Part shown: piece by piece, positions 45,669 to 58,160 of the stretch
How the letters are laid out: the number at the start of each line of letters is the position of its first letter
How positions within the stretch are numbered: position 1 is the stretch's first letter
Assembly (NCBI RefSeq): GCF_010093535.1
Contig: NW_022985186.1
Location: 358,949-422,948, forward strand
DNA: 64,000 nt
Origin: Lindgomyces ingoldianus
Taxonomy: Eukaryota; Ascomycota; Dothideomycetes; Pleosporales; Lindgomycetaceae
Direction: 5' to 3'
Notes under the pieces: generated by a model
Told to the model about the DNA's origin: nothing
The model's database searches: none
The model's input: only the letters and a program-made list of their open reading frames with translations
Position numbers and translations under genes: made by a program

Positions 45669-46263
45669 TGTTACAATACTTACTTCGCAGATTTCCTACT
45701 TAGTACTCAGGCAGATATGATGTTGACTACTGTAGAAGTCTACGTCAAGAAGTGAAAATCAGGTGTGGGACGTCCGGGTGTACAGTCCGTCGTTCCTATC
45801 GTTAGAGAGGGAGTAGGAGCCTAGCTAATTATAGTTTCGCTCTTATGCCTAGTGTAAAAAGCAGTAGAAACGCTCTTAAAAAGAAAGTATAGAGTATATT
45901 ATATAGCTGCTGTTAGAAGCGCTTCTATACTACTTAAGTTTATCCTTAACTATATAGTAAAGAAAAAAGTAAACTTTAATTATAGCCACTCTAGCAGTAG
46001 CTAAGATCAAGACTATATACTTAGGTTACATGCTCTGCATGCTCCGTGTGTTGCCTAGCCTTTGCATGCTCTAGCATGCACAGCATGCACTTTCTTAGCA
46101 GCATGCACGTCTCTCTATCTAGTCTTAATGTGAGGTAACTTCCTGTGTCCTTCTGTGCTACATAACTGTTTAATGCTTTTAACTAAACATCTTATACTAT
46201 TAGCTCTTAGACTATACCTCCGTGTTCTAACACTTGCTCACAGTCCTATAGGGGATTGTAACA
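45669..46263. mobile_element. LTR-like sequence, 595 bp
   Basis: Ends TGTTACAATAC...GGATTGTAACA resemble the 584-bp LTR family (24500-25083), and both hold GGTGTACAGTCC near base 100, but the rest is diverged. The flanks (CTAAG, TACAG) are not a duplication. It contains a cluster of GCATGC motifs. It could be one LTR of a larger, disrupted element. Confidence 0.6.
46037..46106. repeat. Cluster of five GCATGC palindromes in 70 bp
   Basis: GCATGC occurs at 46037, 46064, 46074, 46083 and 46101, inside the LTR-like sequence. Such clustering in an LTR suggests protein-binding sites, but this is inference only. Confidence 0.7.
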
Positions 46264-46594
46264 TACAGTCCTCCCTTCTTAGCAGCGTCTTTGCCGCTAC
46301 ATCCACACTGCTTTAAGTGTTGGGAGGCTGTACTTAACTAGTAAGTGCTCCCTTCCTGTCTATCTAGTGTCCACAGCTAATTTCCTAACTATGCCTTGTT
46401 ATTCTGCGCTAGAATGTTGCTGTTGTACAGCTTAGCGTCTTAATTCTTTACATTATATATAGATGTATTCTTATAGTGCTTGTTATTTTTTAAGTTTAAT
46501 GTGTGTTTTAGCCCTTTTATCTAACAAATATGTAGAGTGTGTAAAAAAGAGGAATTACTATAATGCTTTTGTTTCTAATTAGTCTTGAGGGGGA
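46264..46594. other. Flank of the LINE insertion, no gene seen
   Basis: Moderately AT-rich; composition is better preserved at 46264-46440. The last bases join in frame across the LINE with the coding relic at 60409 (see that entry), so this may be upstream sequence of the same dead gene. Confidence 0.4.
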
Positions 46595-46610
46595 CTTAAG
46601 CGCAACTACA

Positions 46611-46628
46611 ATGATGATGATGATGATG
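46611..46628 (+). repeat. (ATG)6 microsatellite, LINE 3' tail
   Basis: Six perfect ATG units directly inside the left target-site copy. On the LINE strand this is a CAT tail. Confidence 0.85.
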
Positions 46629-46639
46629 TCTTTATTACG

Positions 46640-49020
46640 CCCAGCTCTAGCCTAGAGGGCACTAGTGCGTTATTACCTAAGCGCTTCCTTAGTAATAGCT
46701 TAACTCCTTATAGCTCTTACATGCCTCCTGCTCTACTATCTAGCGTAGTTATTACATATCTTTTTAATTATAATTTATAGTAAGTGTTTTTAAAGTCTTT
46801 TTTTTAAGTGTTTAAAGTTCTTTTATTAGTAAGTAAAGTAAAGCCTACTATTATATAAAGTTAGTATTAAGTGTTTTTTTTTTACTATTATTTTTATAGT
46901 TTTAGGTTTTTATCTTCTTTCTTACTTTAGGTAGCCTATTGCTATTATGTACCTAACTATTATTTTTACTATGTTAATGTCTAGCAACTCTTCTACTAAG
47001 TCTGCTAGTGCTTTTTTTTTAAAAAAAAAGGTTTTTTTTTTAGTTTTTATTTACTAAAGCATTTATATTTAAAGTGTGTTTTATTTTTAGTATTAAAAAA
47101 AAAGTGCTAAATAGTTTTTTTTACTTAACTATATATATATATGTTTAAGTTTACAGCTTTTATTTAGTTAAGTATATATTTAGCTATATTATTTTAGTTT
47201 ATAATTATGCTAGTATTTTTACTTCTTACTAAGTTAAAGTGTTATAAAGCTTTTTAGTATATTTTTTTAGTTAAGCTATATTTATCTTACATAAGTATTT
47301 TTTACTTTTATTAGTAAGTTTTTTTTTTTTTTTTAGTTTTTTACTATAGTCTTAGTTACTATTAACTTTACTTAGTAAAAAAGTCTAGTTAGCACACTAC
47401 TATTTACTATAGCTTTTTTTACTACTTTTTTAGCCTTTTTTACTAAATTATTACTTTCTACTAGGCACTATACTATATATATAAAGCACTACTTTTTTTT
47501 AGTACCTAAGTTATATTATAAATTTATTTAATACTAGCTTAGCTAGACTAATTTTATAGTTAGTATATTACTTATATAGCTACTTAGCTACTAGTAAGAA
47601 TAATAACCTAGTCTACTATTTAGCATGTTAGAAGAGAGGTTAGCGCTGCTGCTATTACTACTAGCTTTACTATATAAGAGTTTTACTCTATCTTAGGTTT
47701 TAAAGTAAAAAATAAAGTAGCAGCTTAAGTAAGCACTTTTTTTTACACAGTATTTATTACTTCTTCTATCTCTACTATACTAAGCTAGATAGATGCGCTT
47801 ATTATAATTTTAATACTATTACACTAGTTAGCTAGTATTATAGCCTTTACTTAGTTTACTTTAATTATTACTAAAATATAATAGTTTTATAGCTATACAC
47901 TATATAAATTAAATATTTTTATTTAGTTAGTATTAAGCTTTTTTAGCTTTTTTATAATTTTTTATAGTAGTAATTAAAACTATTAAAAGCTTATAATATA
48001 AAATTTTAATATAAAGTTTATTTTTAGTAGTATGTAGACATTAATTTATATCTTAATAGCCCTTACTATGTAGCATTTATGCACTATTTATAGACTTACT
48101 TTTGCTTTTACTATAGCTATAGTAACTATCTAGAAGTAGCTTATAATAGCTTAAGCTTTTATTTTTTATATTTCATTTATTACTTTTATTAAAATTATGC
48201 TGTAAATGTGCATTTATATACTTAATGTGTAGTCTACTACTAGGGCTACTATTAACTTAAAAAGCTGCTAGGCTATAGTAGAGAAGACTATCTATAACTG
48301 CCTTAGCGCTAGGGCTGCCCTTAGGCCTCTTGCTGCTGCCTTTACTATGTGCTACTTATATCTTAGCCTTATATTTATAATAATACTTAAAATTTTAGCT
48401 TTTATTATTAGTTTAACTAGCTATTTTTTAACACTTACTAGTTTTACACTTATTTTACTTTTATTTTTTATAAAGTATATTAAAGTAGTCTTATTTTTTT
48501 TTAAAAGTTACTTTACTTTTTTTTTTTTACTTTATTACTTTTTTAATAATGTTTTAAAGTTTTATATAATTTTTTTTAGCTAAAGGTTTTATTCCCTAAG
48601 CATTATAGTTATTTATAAAAGTAAATAAACTACTAAAAGCATTAATCTAGTGTTAGACTAGATTAGTGTTAAAGAAAAAAAATAAAAATAAATTTTTTTT
48701 TTATAAAAGCTTTACCTAAGGTAGCAGTTTCTCTTTAGATATATAGCTATTAACTATAATAGTTACTATATAATTAAAGCAAAAGGCGTCTATCTATTAT
48801 ACTAGGCCTAGTAGTATCCCTTTAGCACAAAGCCTCTAGGTTAGCCTGTCTTTATATACTTTATTATATGCTTTTTTTATGTTAAAGCTTACTAGACTTA
48901 GCACTCTTCTAAATTTTTATATGTTATAGATATATTTTTATAATATTAATAGCACTTATTTTACTAATTACTATTTTCTTTTACTAAAGTAGTTTATAAA
49001 AAGTAACTTATATATTTTTA
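46640..49020 (-). pseudogene. LINE ORF2 relic, C-terminal part with RNase H
   Basis: On the minus strand, RYKQHIVKAAARGLRAALAL is read at about 48303-48365, the conserved post-RT segment of fungal Tad-clade LINEs. Further down, at about 47640-47705, KIEQNSYIVKLVVIAAAL corresponds to the RNase H block (E-Q-N-x-Y-xx-EL-xAI). Stops are mostly TAG/TAA at Gln and Trp positions. The RT core should lie beyond the pogo insertion (above 50866) but is not clearly legible. Dead. Confidence 0.7.
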
Positions 49021-49027
49021 TTATATA

Positions 49028-50864
49028 ACGTACTTCACAGGCGAGTTGCTCACACACCTGAGTCGCTTACTTTTGCCAAGACCCCACCCTAACAAACTCT
49101 ATTATAGCCTGTAACAACCTGCTCTAGCACTATATAGTACAGTACAGCCTAGAATATTATTTAGATACTACTTCTGCTTCTTACTTATACATTTGCGTGT
49201 TATGCTTAGTCTAATTACACTGTCTGTAGTGCCTTTAAGATAGCTTACTTACTTTAGCTTACACCTGCTTTTTTACTTTCTTTCTATTACTGCGCGCTCT
49301 AAACTCCTTTAGAGCTGTTAAGCATACACCTTTGTAAATTATTAAAGTCTTTTCTGCCTTAATTTACTTTTTTTTATATAATTTATGTTATGTAGTAGCC
49401 TTATTAGCTGCTTAAAGCTTAGTAATTTTTTATTACACTAATACTAGCTTATACATAATTATTACTACCTCTTTTAAGACCTTTTTAAACACCTTAACTA
49501 TAAAAGTTAGTAAACTATTTATATGCTTTTAAATTTTTATTTTTATAAGCATTAATTATAACTTAAGTTTTTAAGTATTACTTAAAGTTTATAACTACTA
49601 AGGCTTATTATATATAAGTAGTAGTAGTAATAAAGTGCGTAACTTTATATTAAGGCTTATTATAACTTACTATAAGTTAAAAAGAACTAATTTAGCACCT
49701 TAAAACTCTTTTTAGATATTACTAAAAGTAATTACACTATTATAAGCTGCTTTAAAGCATAGTAGGAACTTTATCTTTATAATATAAGTAATTTAGTTAT
49801 GTATAAAGTTTTTAGCTTAGCACTTATATACTTTTTTTAAAGAAGTAAAACAACCTATATTAAGTAGCTATAAAAAGTGTAATAAGTAAAAAAGTATATA
49901 AATAGTAATAATTTTATTATCTATATAGTATTACTAAAAATAAAGTAAGTTATAGTTTTTATAGCTATTAATAACTAGCAGACAGTAGCTACTAATAGTA
50001 TACTTTTTTATATACATGTTAAAGTGCTTTAACTAGTCTAGACTAAGCTAATTAGTAGTTTAGCTATGCTTAAAGATTATAATAACTTAATTTTAAAGTA
50101 GATTTTTCTTTTTATACTAGTTTAAAAAGTAGTTGCTACCCTAAAAGATAATAAAAAGTAGAATAGCCTACTTTTTAGTATTAATACTCTAAATAGCTAT
50201 TGTCTACTTTTAGTTACCTAGCTAAACTGCTTTTAGCTATTTTTATCTTTTTAAACTTATAATAACTACTTTAGTAGATATTTAGCCTATTATAAACCTT
50301 ATTTTATTAAAGTTATATGTGTTGTTATTTTAGATGCTATACTTAGCTTTAAATTACTATAAAAATTTTATAAAAAGCTTTTTTATAGTTACACTTATAC
50401 TTAAACTTTACTTTAAGCTCTAGGTAACACTTAATAAATATATTAAGCTAGTTTATGCTAATATAGCCTATATTATACTTAGCGTGTAAAGAATTAGCTA
50501 TATTAGCTACAGCTACTAGCTAGAGAGGAAATCCTTGCGCATTTAGCTTAAGTATGTGCTAAATAATTACCTACTTTTTATTATTATCTAGCTTTTATAA
50601 GTTAGCTGTATAATTAGCTTAGAAAAGTTATTTAGCTTATTAGTTACTTATTATATTTTAAAAGACTTTATAGATAGCTGTAGTGTGTTACTTAAAAAGT
50701 GTTATATTTTATTTAAAAGCCTAGAGTATAAGCTGTATCTAACATTTTTTTAACATGTCTAAGTAGTGTTATTAGAAATGCATTAGTGTAAGAAAAGTAG
50801 TGTAGTAGAGTCTTAGTAAAAGTAAGCAACTTAGGTCTATAAGCAACTTGCCTGTAAAGTACGT
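49028..50864 (-). mobile_element. Pogo/Fot1-like transposon, copy E (1837 bp)
   Basis: Starts ACGTACTTCACAGGCGAGTT, ends with the inverse, TA on both sides (49026-49027, 50865-50866). It is collinear with copy C, including the transposase-derived interior on the minus strand, but more decayed. The left ~100 bp keep normal composition while the right end is mutated, so RIP hit its ends unequally. Nested in the LINE. Confidence 0.9.
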
Positions 50865-50866
50865 TA

Positions 50867-53211
50867 TAAGATTTTTTTTACTATAATAGCTTTAAAAATC
50901 TTACTAAAAGTTAATAGTAAAAAAATAAGTCTTTATAACTTTACTACTTTATAGTTATTTTTTTAGCTTTTTAAGTAAAATAATTTAAGTGTTTTTTTAC
51001 TATACTAAAATAACTTTTTTTTTAGTAATGTTTAAAATAAAAGTAAAATTCTTTTTTTTATAACTAGCTATAGCTGCCTTTATACTATAACTAAAAGCCT
51101 ATTATTACCTAGTGCCTTCTATAGCTTAGCTATAAACAGACAGCATTTTATTTTATCTATAGTTAGGTTAGGCATACTAACTAGGCTATGTTACTAGTGT
51201 TTGCTTTTATTTTTAATAGTAGAAAAAAGTAGTAGAAAAAATAACTATATAAACTTATTTACTATTTTTAGATTTTTTTAATGCTTAATTTATTAGTTTT
51301 TTTAAAAAAAAGTATTTTATTAAATGTTATAGTACTATTTAGCTTAAAGTATTTTATAGCTTTTTAAATATTAGCATTATTTACTAAAAAGTTCTTTTAG
51401 TAGGTTCTGCGCTATTACTATGTTATGTTATAAAATTTCTTTACTACTACCTTTACTTATTATTTTGTTTTTATACTTATTTTTTTTACTTACTATTCTA
51501 CTTTTACTTTGTTTCTTTAGTGTGTATATACTCTTTATAACTATATAAAGTCTACAGTTTACTATTTTTTTATATATAGTAAGGGCCTAGCTTTTAGAGT
51601 TAGCTTATAAACTACTTTTAATGCTACTTTTATTAGCTTATTTATTTATTACTGTACACTACTTTTTATTAGTTTAGCTTTAAGTGTTTTTTTTAACTCT
51701 TATTTATATTACTTTTTATAGTGTATTTTTAAATAATAGTTTTACTTTTACTTACTATTTTAAAGTGTTTATATTAAAAGTTATTTTAATTACTTTATAA
51801 TCTAACCTATGTTCTATCTTATAGACTTTATAGCATAGTGCTGTAGCTACTAAGTTGTTTAAAGTTAGTATTAAATTAATAGTGCTTTTACTTATTTCTT
51901 ACTACTATATTTTTATACTTTTGGAAAGTAAGCTATAAAGTAAATAGTTTACTATAAAGTGTATAATAAAGTTTACTTTACTTTAGTAAGTGTTTAATAC
52001 ATTATTTTTTTTATAATTAGTTATGTTAGTTAAAATTACTTACTAAAACTATGTCTACTTATGTTCTAGTTTAGTTATGTGTAGTTTAGATTAAAGTTTA
52101 GGTATAATTTATTATTTTTTTAATGCTTACTTATTTTTTATTTTAACATAAACTAACACTACTAGGACTGTTTAACTAAGTAGTTATAGTGTTGCTACTA
52201 TAAAGCCTAGCAACTATACTAGCAGCTATTTAGCCTTAATGTCTTTCTGTATCTAGAGCATACTCTAGAAGAGCTACCTCTTATCTTTATATATAGTTAG
52301 TGTAAATTTAGCCTAGTAAGCATGTCTAGCTAGTGTTATAATAATTCTTTTTTTTTATTCTTTTACACATAAAGTTTTTAAATAGCTAATATAGTAAAGT
52401 TTTATAGTTACTTATTATTTATTATACTATATAGTACCTTATGTTTTTTTTTATATTAAGTTAAAATATTTTAAGCATTCTAAGCATTTTAACTAAAGTA
52501 TAGCACTTAATAGTTTTTAAATTTTTTTTTATAAAAGCCTTTATAAAGTATATATTTAAGGACTATTACTTAGCATTTACTATAGTAGTGTTTTTTACTA
52601 GCGCACTTAGCATAAACTTGCTGCTTTATGCATGTAAATGCCTTATGCTCTAGCTATTAGTATTAGTAGCACTATAATAGTTTATTTTATAGTTTAAATA
52701 GTCTTGTATATGCAAAATTTTTATTAATATAGAAGTATGATTTTTATAGCAGCTAGGCTACATTACTGCCTTTAGTAATATACACTACTTTTAATTTATA
52801 TGCCTTTTTTAAATTTTTTTTACTTAGCTAGCTAAGTTTTACTATGTATACTTTATTTTTAGCTTTAAGAGCTTTTAAGGCTTTTAGTTAGATTTATTTT
52901 TTCTTTAATAGCACTACTAGCTAGTTAGCATTATTTACTTTAATTAAAAAAAGCTAGTTATGTAGGATTCTAACTTTTTTAGCTACTATTTTATAAGCTG
53001 CTTTTTTAACTACTTAGAGCTTACTTTTATCTTTACATGTAACTTTAATTTAATTAGTGTTTTTTAAGTCTTTAACTACTACTAACTATATATTACTATT
53101 TTATATACTTATAGTTTATTTATATTTTTTTTAATAGCTTATTTAATTTTACTTAGTTTTACTTTCATTTTGTTTACTTTTTTAATTTTAAATGTGTTAA
53201 TTATGTAGTAG
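50867..53211 (-). other. LINE interior, heavily RIP-mutated
   Basis: AT-rich sequence between the pogo and Copia insertions. By position it should hold LINE RT, endonuclease and ORF1. I can see Lys/Leu-rich frames on the minus strand when stops are ignored, but no motif I would defend. Confidence 0.4.
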
Positions 53212-53539
53212 TGTCCGTACGCAGCAGCAGCGTCGCGGCCGGGATACGAGCGATCGCGCACAAGCAGGATCACGTATCTATGTCACATGATGCTTGTGCG
53301 CGAACCTCTGTGCACAAACATCTAGATATCCCCCTTTTCCTCTGTACAGAGAAAAGACAAGAGCAATAGAACTAGAAACATGTTACTTTTACTTTACCTA
53401 CCTTATACACTGTGCACACTATATACCACTCTTACTTTTACTACTTAAGTGCTTATACTATAAGCAGCTAGCTGTTAGAGCCTATTTAACACTAATTAGT
53501 AGTTAATTTAATTAATTATAAATTAGTAAGAGTAATAAT

Positions 53540-54060
53540 AAAGTACTTACACTTTATAAGGTACTTTGTTTTGTTACCTATCCTCTAGAAAGAGTAACAA
53601 CAGAGCACCTACGCCCTATAAGGTACTTTGTTTAGTTACTTATCTCTTAGGATAGCAGATTAATCCTTTGCATTATACAGCAAGCTCTGCTACTGTATAA
53701 AGTAAGAAGGAGATAGTGTAAGACGCACACTAAAAGCTATTAAAGCTGCATAACCTAGCAGCTAGACAACAGCAGTACCTGCGTAATCTACTGCACAAGT
53801 AATTAACCTTACGCTTTATAAAGCACTTTGTTTTATTACTTATCTTTTAAAAAAAGTAATAATAAAGCACTTACACTTTATAAAGTACTTTGTTTAGTTA
53901 CTTATCTCTTAGAATAGCAGATTAATTCTTTGCATTATACAGCAAGCTCTGCTACTGTACAAAGTAAAAAGAAGATAGTATAAGGCGCACACTAAAGCTA
54001 TTAAAGCTGCACAACCTAGCAGCTAGATAATAGCAGTACCTGTGTAATCTACTAAAAAAG
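53540..54060 (+). repeat. Tandem repeats in the Copia leader
   Basis: A block of about 160 bases (from GCAGATTAATCCTTTGCATT to about AATCTACT) occurs at about 53659 and again 244 bases later. A shorter motif, CACTTACACTTTATAAAGTA or close variants, occurs four times between 53545 and 53890. The sister element at 18498-25416 has the same block duplicated with a different spacing (about 115 bases near 24250-24370). Confidence 0.75.
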
Positions 54061-56429
54061 CAATTAACTATACTATTATAATAAAATTTTATTAGTAACT
54101 AACTACTCTATGTAATAATAAAAAAAATAAGGAATAATTTTTATTATATAAACAACTTACAAAGAACATAGAGATATTAAAGGCAACACTACAGAATAAG
54201 ACTAGCCTAAAGTACTAGAATAACAAAATTAATATGTTAAAAGCTTTAATAAGCTTATAGACTTAATTATACATAAGTTATATAATTACTAATTTATATA
54301 TAATAACTTAGAAGGGCGCTACTTTTTTAAGTTTATATATAAAGGATTTTAAAAAATAGACACTATAAGACTTCTTAGCACTTAGCTATATATTTAAAAA
54401 AAAGCTTATATAAGTGCTAGAGGATAAAAGAATTACACTACAGCTAAGCACTAAAAGTACCTAAGCCTAGAAGCTATATAATATAGCATAAAAAAAGTAA
54501 TTACACTAAAAAGGCTTTATATGCAACTTTTATTGCTGTATAAGGCTCTGCATAAAAGTAGACTAAACATAATGCTGCTATTAACACTAAATATACTAGC
54601 ATTACCTACTCTTACACCTTAGCTAGCACTACACTAATTACTGTACAAACAATACATGCTACCCTACCTAACGCCTGCTCCACACCCTTAATTGTACACA
54701 CCACTGCCTGCAGTAGTGTATGCACTACTAATACTACCTGCACAATCTATACTACATTACAACTTGTACAAACTTTTACTTTAGAGAGAAACTACTAAAA
54801 AAAAACTTTTAGCAGATAAGATTATATAATTTTAAAAAGTATAAAAAAAATAATAATTATATAAGTTAACTATATAACATTCTTATAAATAAAATAAGGA
54901 TTTTTATTAATCTATATTAATAGCTAAATATTTAAAAAACTTAGTACACAGACATCTTTCTAGATATTCTAAAAGGTTAGGTAAATATGTACTATATACA
55001 TAATATAAGCCTTAGACATAACTAAAAGCATTTATATAATACTTTAAGTAGTTACTTTAACACTAATGTAAACTATAGCTAGTACTAGATAGACTAAATA
55101 ATAATAACTTTTATATAATACTAATAAAAAAACTCTAATAAAAGTTTATATAAAGTTTTTAAAGTAATAATTAATAAGCTTACACTTATATAAAAAGCAC
55201 TAAAAATAAAATTCTAAGAAAATGTTTTACTACACACTACTATTATATAAGCTTATTAAGAATAACTAGAACTAGAACATGCTATGTTTACTATTAAGCC
55301 TTTATGTAAAGCCTTATTTAGCAACCTACAGGCATTACTTTAAGTTACTATAAACTAAAAGGTAAACTAATACCTCTAGAAACTACTTAATATATACTAT
55401 ATAAACTACTAATATAACTCTGCATAATAAGAGTCTACATAATAAAAAGAAAGCTTCTCTTTATGTAAAAAAAAATAATATAAAAGATTTTTATCTAAGT
55501 TTAAGCTATAATCTAGAGATAACTGCATATAGATAAAGAAGTACTTTATTTACTATAAAAAAAATGTTAGTTATTAAACTACTCTTATAATAACTATACA
55601 TAAGCAAAGAACTAGTATGTTACTTTATATAAAGATTTTTATAATAAGACTTTATTATATAAAGCTATTACTTTATATATTTAAGACTTTAAAAGTTACT
55701 CTAAGAAAAAAAAAATTTACATAATATAAAAAAAATAAAATAAAAAGGTAAAAATGCTAAAAAAGCTATTAACTACTTTACCTTTACTACCTATTTATAC
55801 TATGTAATAGAAAAGGACATCTACAGCATTAAACCTAAAGAGTATGCTAAGTAGTTTATTCTTAATAACTAATACTATATAGTATACTAAGGCAAACTAT
55901 AGGACATAGGCGTAGTAAAGATCTCTACTATTAGTAAGTCTTAACTTAAAGTGTACATATAAAAAAACTTATATATAAAAATTAATTAAACACTTAGCTA
56001 AATAAATATTAGCTTTAAAGGCTAGACACTAAAAGAATTAATTAGTACTATATAAATCTAGAACTTAATTAGTCTAGTTACATACTACATTTTAAAGACT
56101 TTAACACTATTTCTGCTATTACTAGTAAATACTAACTAACTTAAGGTATACTTTAACAACATTTTAAATATTATTATACATAAAAATAAAACTACTGTTT
56201 TTATTATATAAAAATAAAAACACTTTTTTTTTAATATTAGTAAGAAAAAATTTATGTCTTTTTTTACTAAATTAAAACTTTACTGCCTTTACTACTAATT
56301 TAGACACCTCTATATAGAGAGACTCTAAAAGATGCTAACTAGCGCTAGCTACAACATTAATGCTGTAGTGCTAGAAGAGATTAAGAAGTTCTGCTACCTC
56401 TACTAATTATATAACTAGGCCTTATAAAG

Positions 56430-58160
56430 ATTTAAGTTTATAATTAAGGATAATACCTACTTTAACTATAAAGTTATTATTAACATTATATAAATTAATA
56501 ATAAAGATGTTTTACATGTTATTAATATAAATATATTATTTTAGGCTACTATATTCCTAAAATCTATGTCTATATAAGATACCTAGAATGCACTATGTAA
56601 ATGCTAAATTAACACCTATTAAAGACCTCTAGACTATATTATGTATAACTTTAGTATAAACTTTACTTTAAAGAATTTTTAAGCTTATGCAAAGATTATA
56701 AGAGCTACATGCAGGCAGATGCCTATAGAAGCATATTAGGCAGTTAGAAAAGTTAAGCGCGCGCACACACCTTTTTAATAAGTGTTTAACATCCTAAAGA
56801 CTAAGCTAGGTGACTGTATAGATAATAAGGCTATTCTGCAGATAGCAGTTAAGGCTCTAAACAACACAGCTAGCCTACACAGTCTAGTACCTACGCTGCT
56901 AGTCTTTAGAGCATACCTAAGAATTAACCTAAACTCTTTACTATTACTAGACATTATTGCATAAGTAAGCGCTATATAAAAGGTAATAAAAATACTTTAA
57001 AAAAACTATATAAAAGTAAATATTAATTATGTAATTAACACTTATAATAGCTTTATAACATATAAAGTTTTTAACCTCCTCTTTAGCTTAAAAATTATAG
57101 CATAAAAAGAGAAGAAAGGCTAGACTAGCCTATACAAGATTAAAAGCATTAAAGAAAGAAACATTATTATTAAAAAAAAAATAGCCTACTAAAGCTTTAA
57201 TATACACAGGTTAAACTATACTATAAAAAAAAAAAAACAACTTACTTATAATAAATAACCTAGATAAACTAATTTTTATATAAAAAAATTCTCTAAAGAA
57301 AAGAAAGAGAAAATAGCCTTATAAAAATATTATAAAGGCAGAACTAAAGCTTACTACAGACTAAGCCCCTTAAAATAGCAATGCCGCACTAGTGCAAAGG
57401 GAAGATATAGATACTAGAAGAAGTAAAAGGCAAAGGAAACCTGCATAAAGTCTAGACTAGGTATTTCTAACCTAAAAAAAAAAGAATAATTAGGCCTTAT
57501 CTATTAAGCTTTATATAGATAGTGTAATTACTACACTTAAAAAACTATTTAAGAAATTAGACTACATAAAAATAAACACTTTAATTACTAATAGCACTTT
57601 TAAGGTTATAGCATATAACTTAATAAAGTATAAAAGTTAGATTTTTAACCTTTGCTTTATATAAAAAGTAAAAAGCAAAACAACTTAACTATATAAAAAA
57701 TCCTGCCTAGTGTTTACTAGCTACTTAGATAAAAAGAAAAGAGAAATTTTTACCTAGTTACTAACTATCTAAAGGATAAGCTAGAGACTACTTTTAGCTA
57801 TAAAAGTAAGCCTAAAAGCTACATATAGAATGCATTTTAAACTATGTAATATTATATAAGTATACATTTAATTAATAAATAAGCTTATGCGCACACTGTA
57901 CATAAAGCTACTAAAAGAGATGCGCTAGAGCTTTCTACTAAATACAATACTCTAGGTTGTACAACCCTTATATAGAGCTACTAAATTAGGACTATATTAG
58001 TTTAAGACATACTATAACTACTATAAAAAAAAGCTACACATGCACATCTTTTTATACAACCCCTACTTCTTAATTACTAATAAAGGAGAGCACACTTTTA
58101 GTATTACTAGCTTATAAATAGACAACACTTTAAGCATTATAATAAAAAATTTTATGTAAA
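56430..58160 (+). pseudogene. Copia integrase and reverse transcriptase relics
   Basis: Integrase at 56430-56960: NYKVIINIMYINNKDVLHV, then an AVKALNNTASLHSLVPTLLVF stretch (fungal Copia integrase tail), the latter part of a 60-codon open remnant. RT (RVT_2 type) at 57490-58160: FKKLDYIKIN, then SxLVFTSYLDKKK, and VVQPLYRATKLGLY (from VVKPLYGIPEAG). The active-site YxDD-equivalent near the end reads as a degraded QTDDTL. Stops and G-to-A changes make it non-functional. Confidence 0.75.

Noticed and set aside
48347..48583. 78-codon plus-strand frame rich in Phe/Leu/Ile
   Set aside because: Antisense to the LINE ORF2 relic; a hydrophobic reading of AT-rich sequence.
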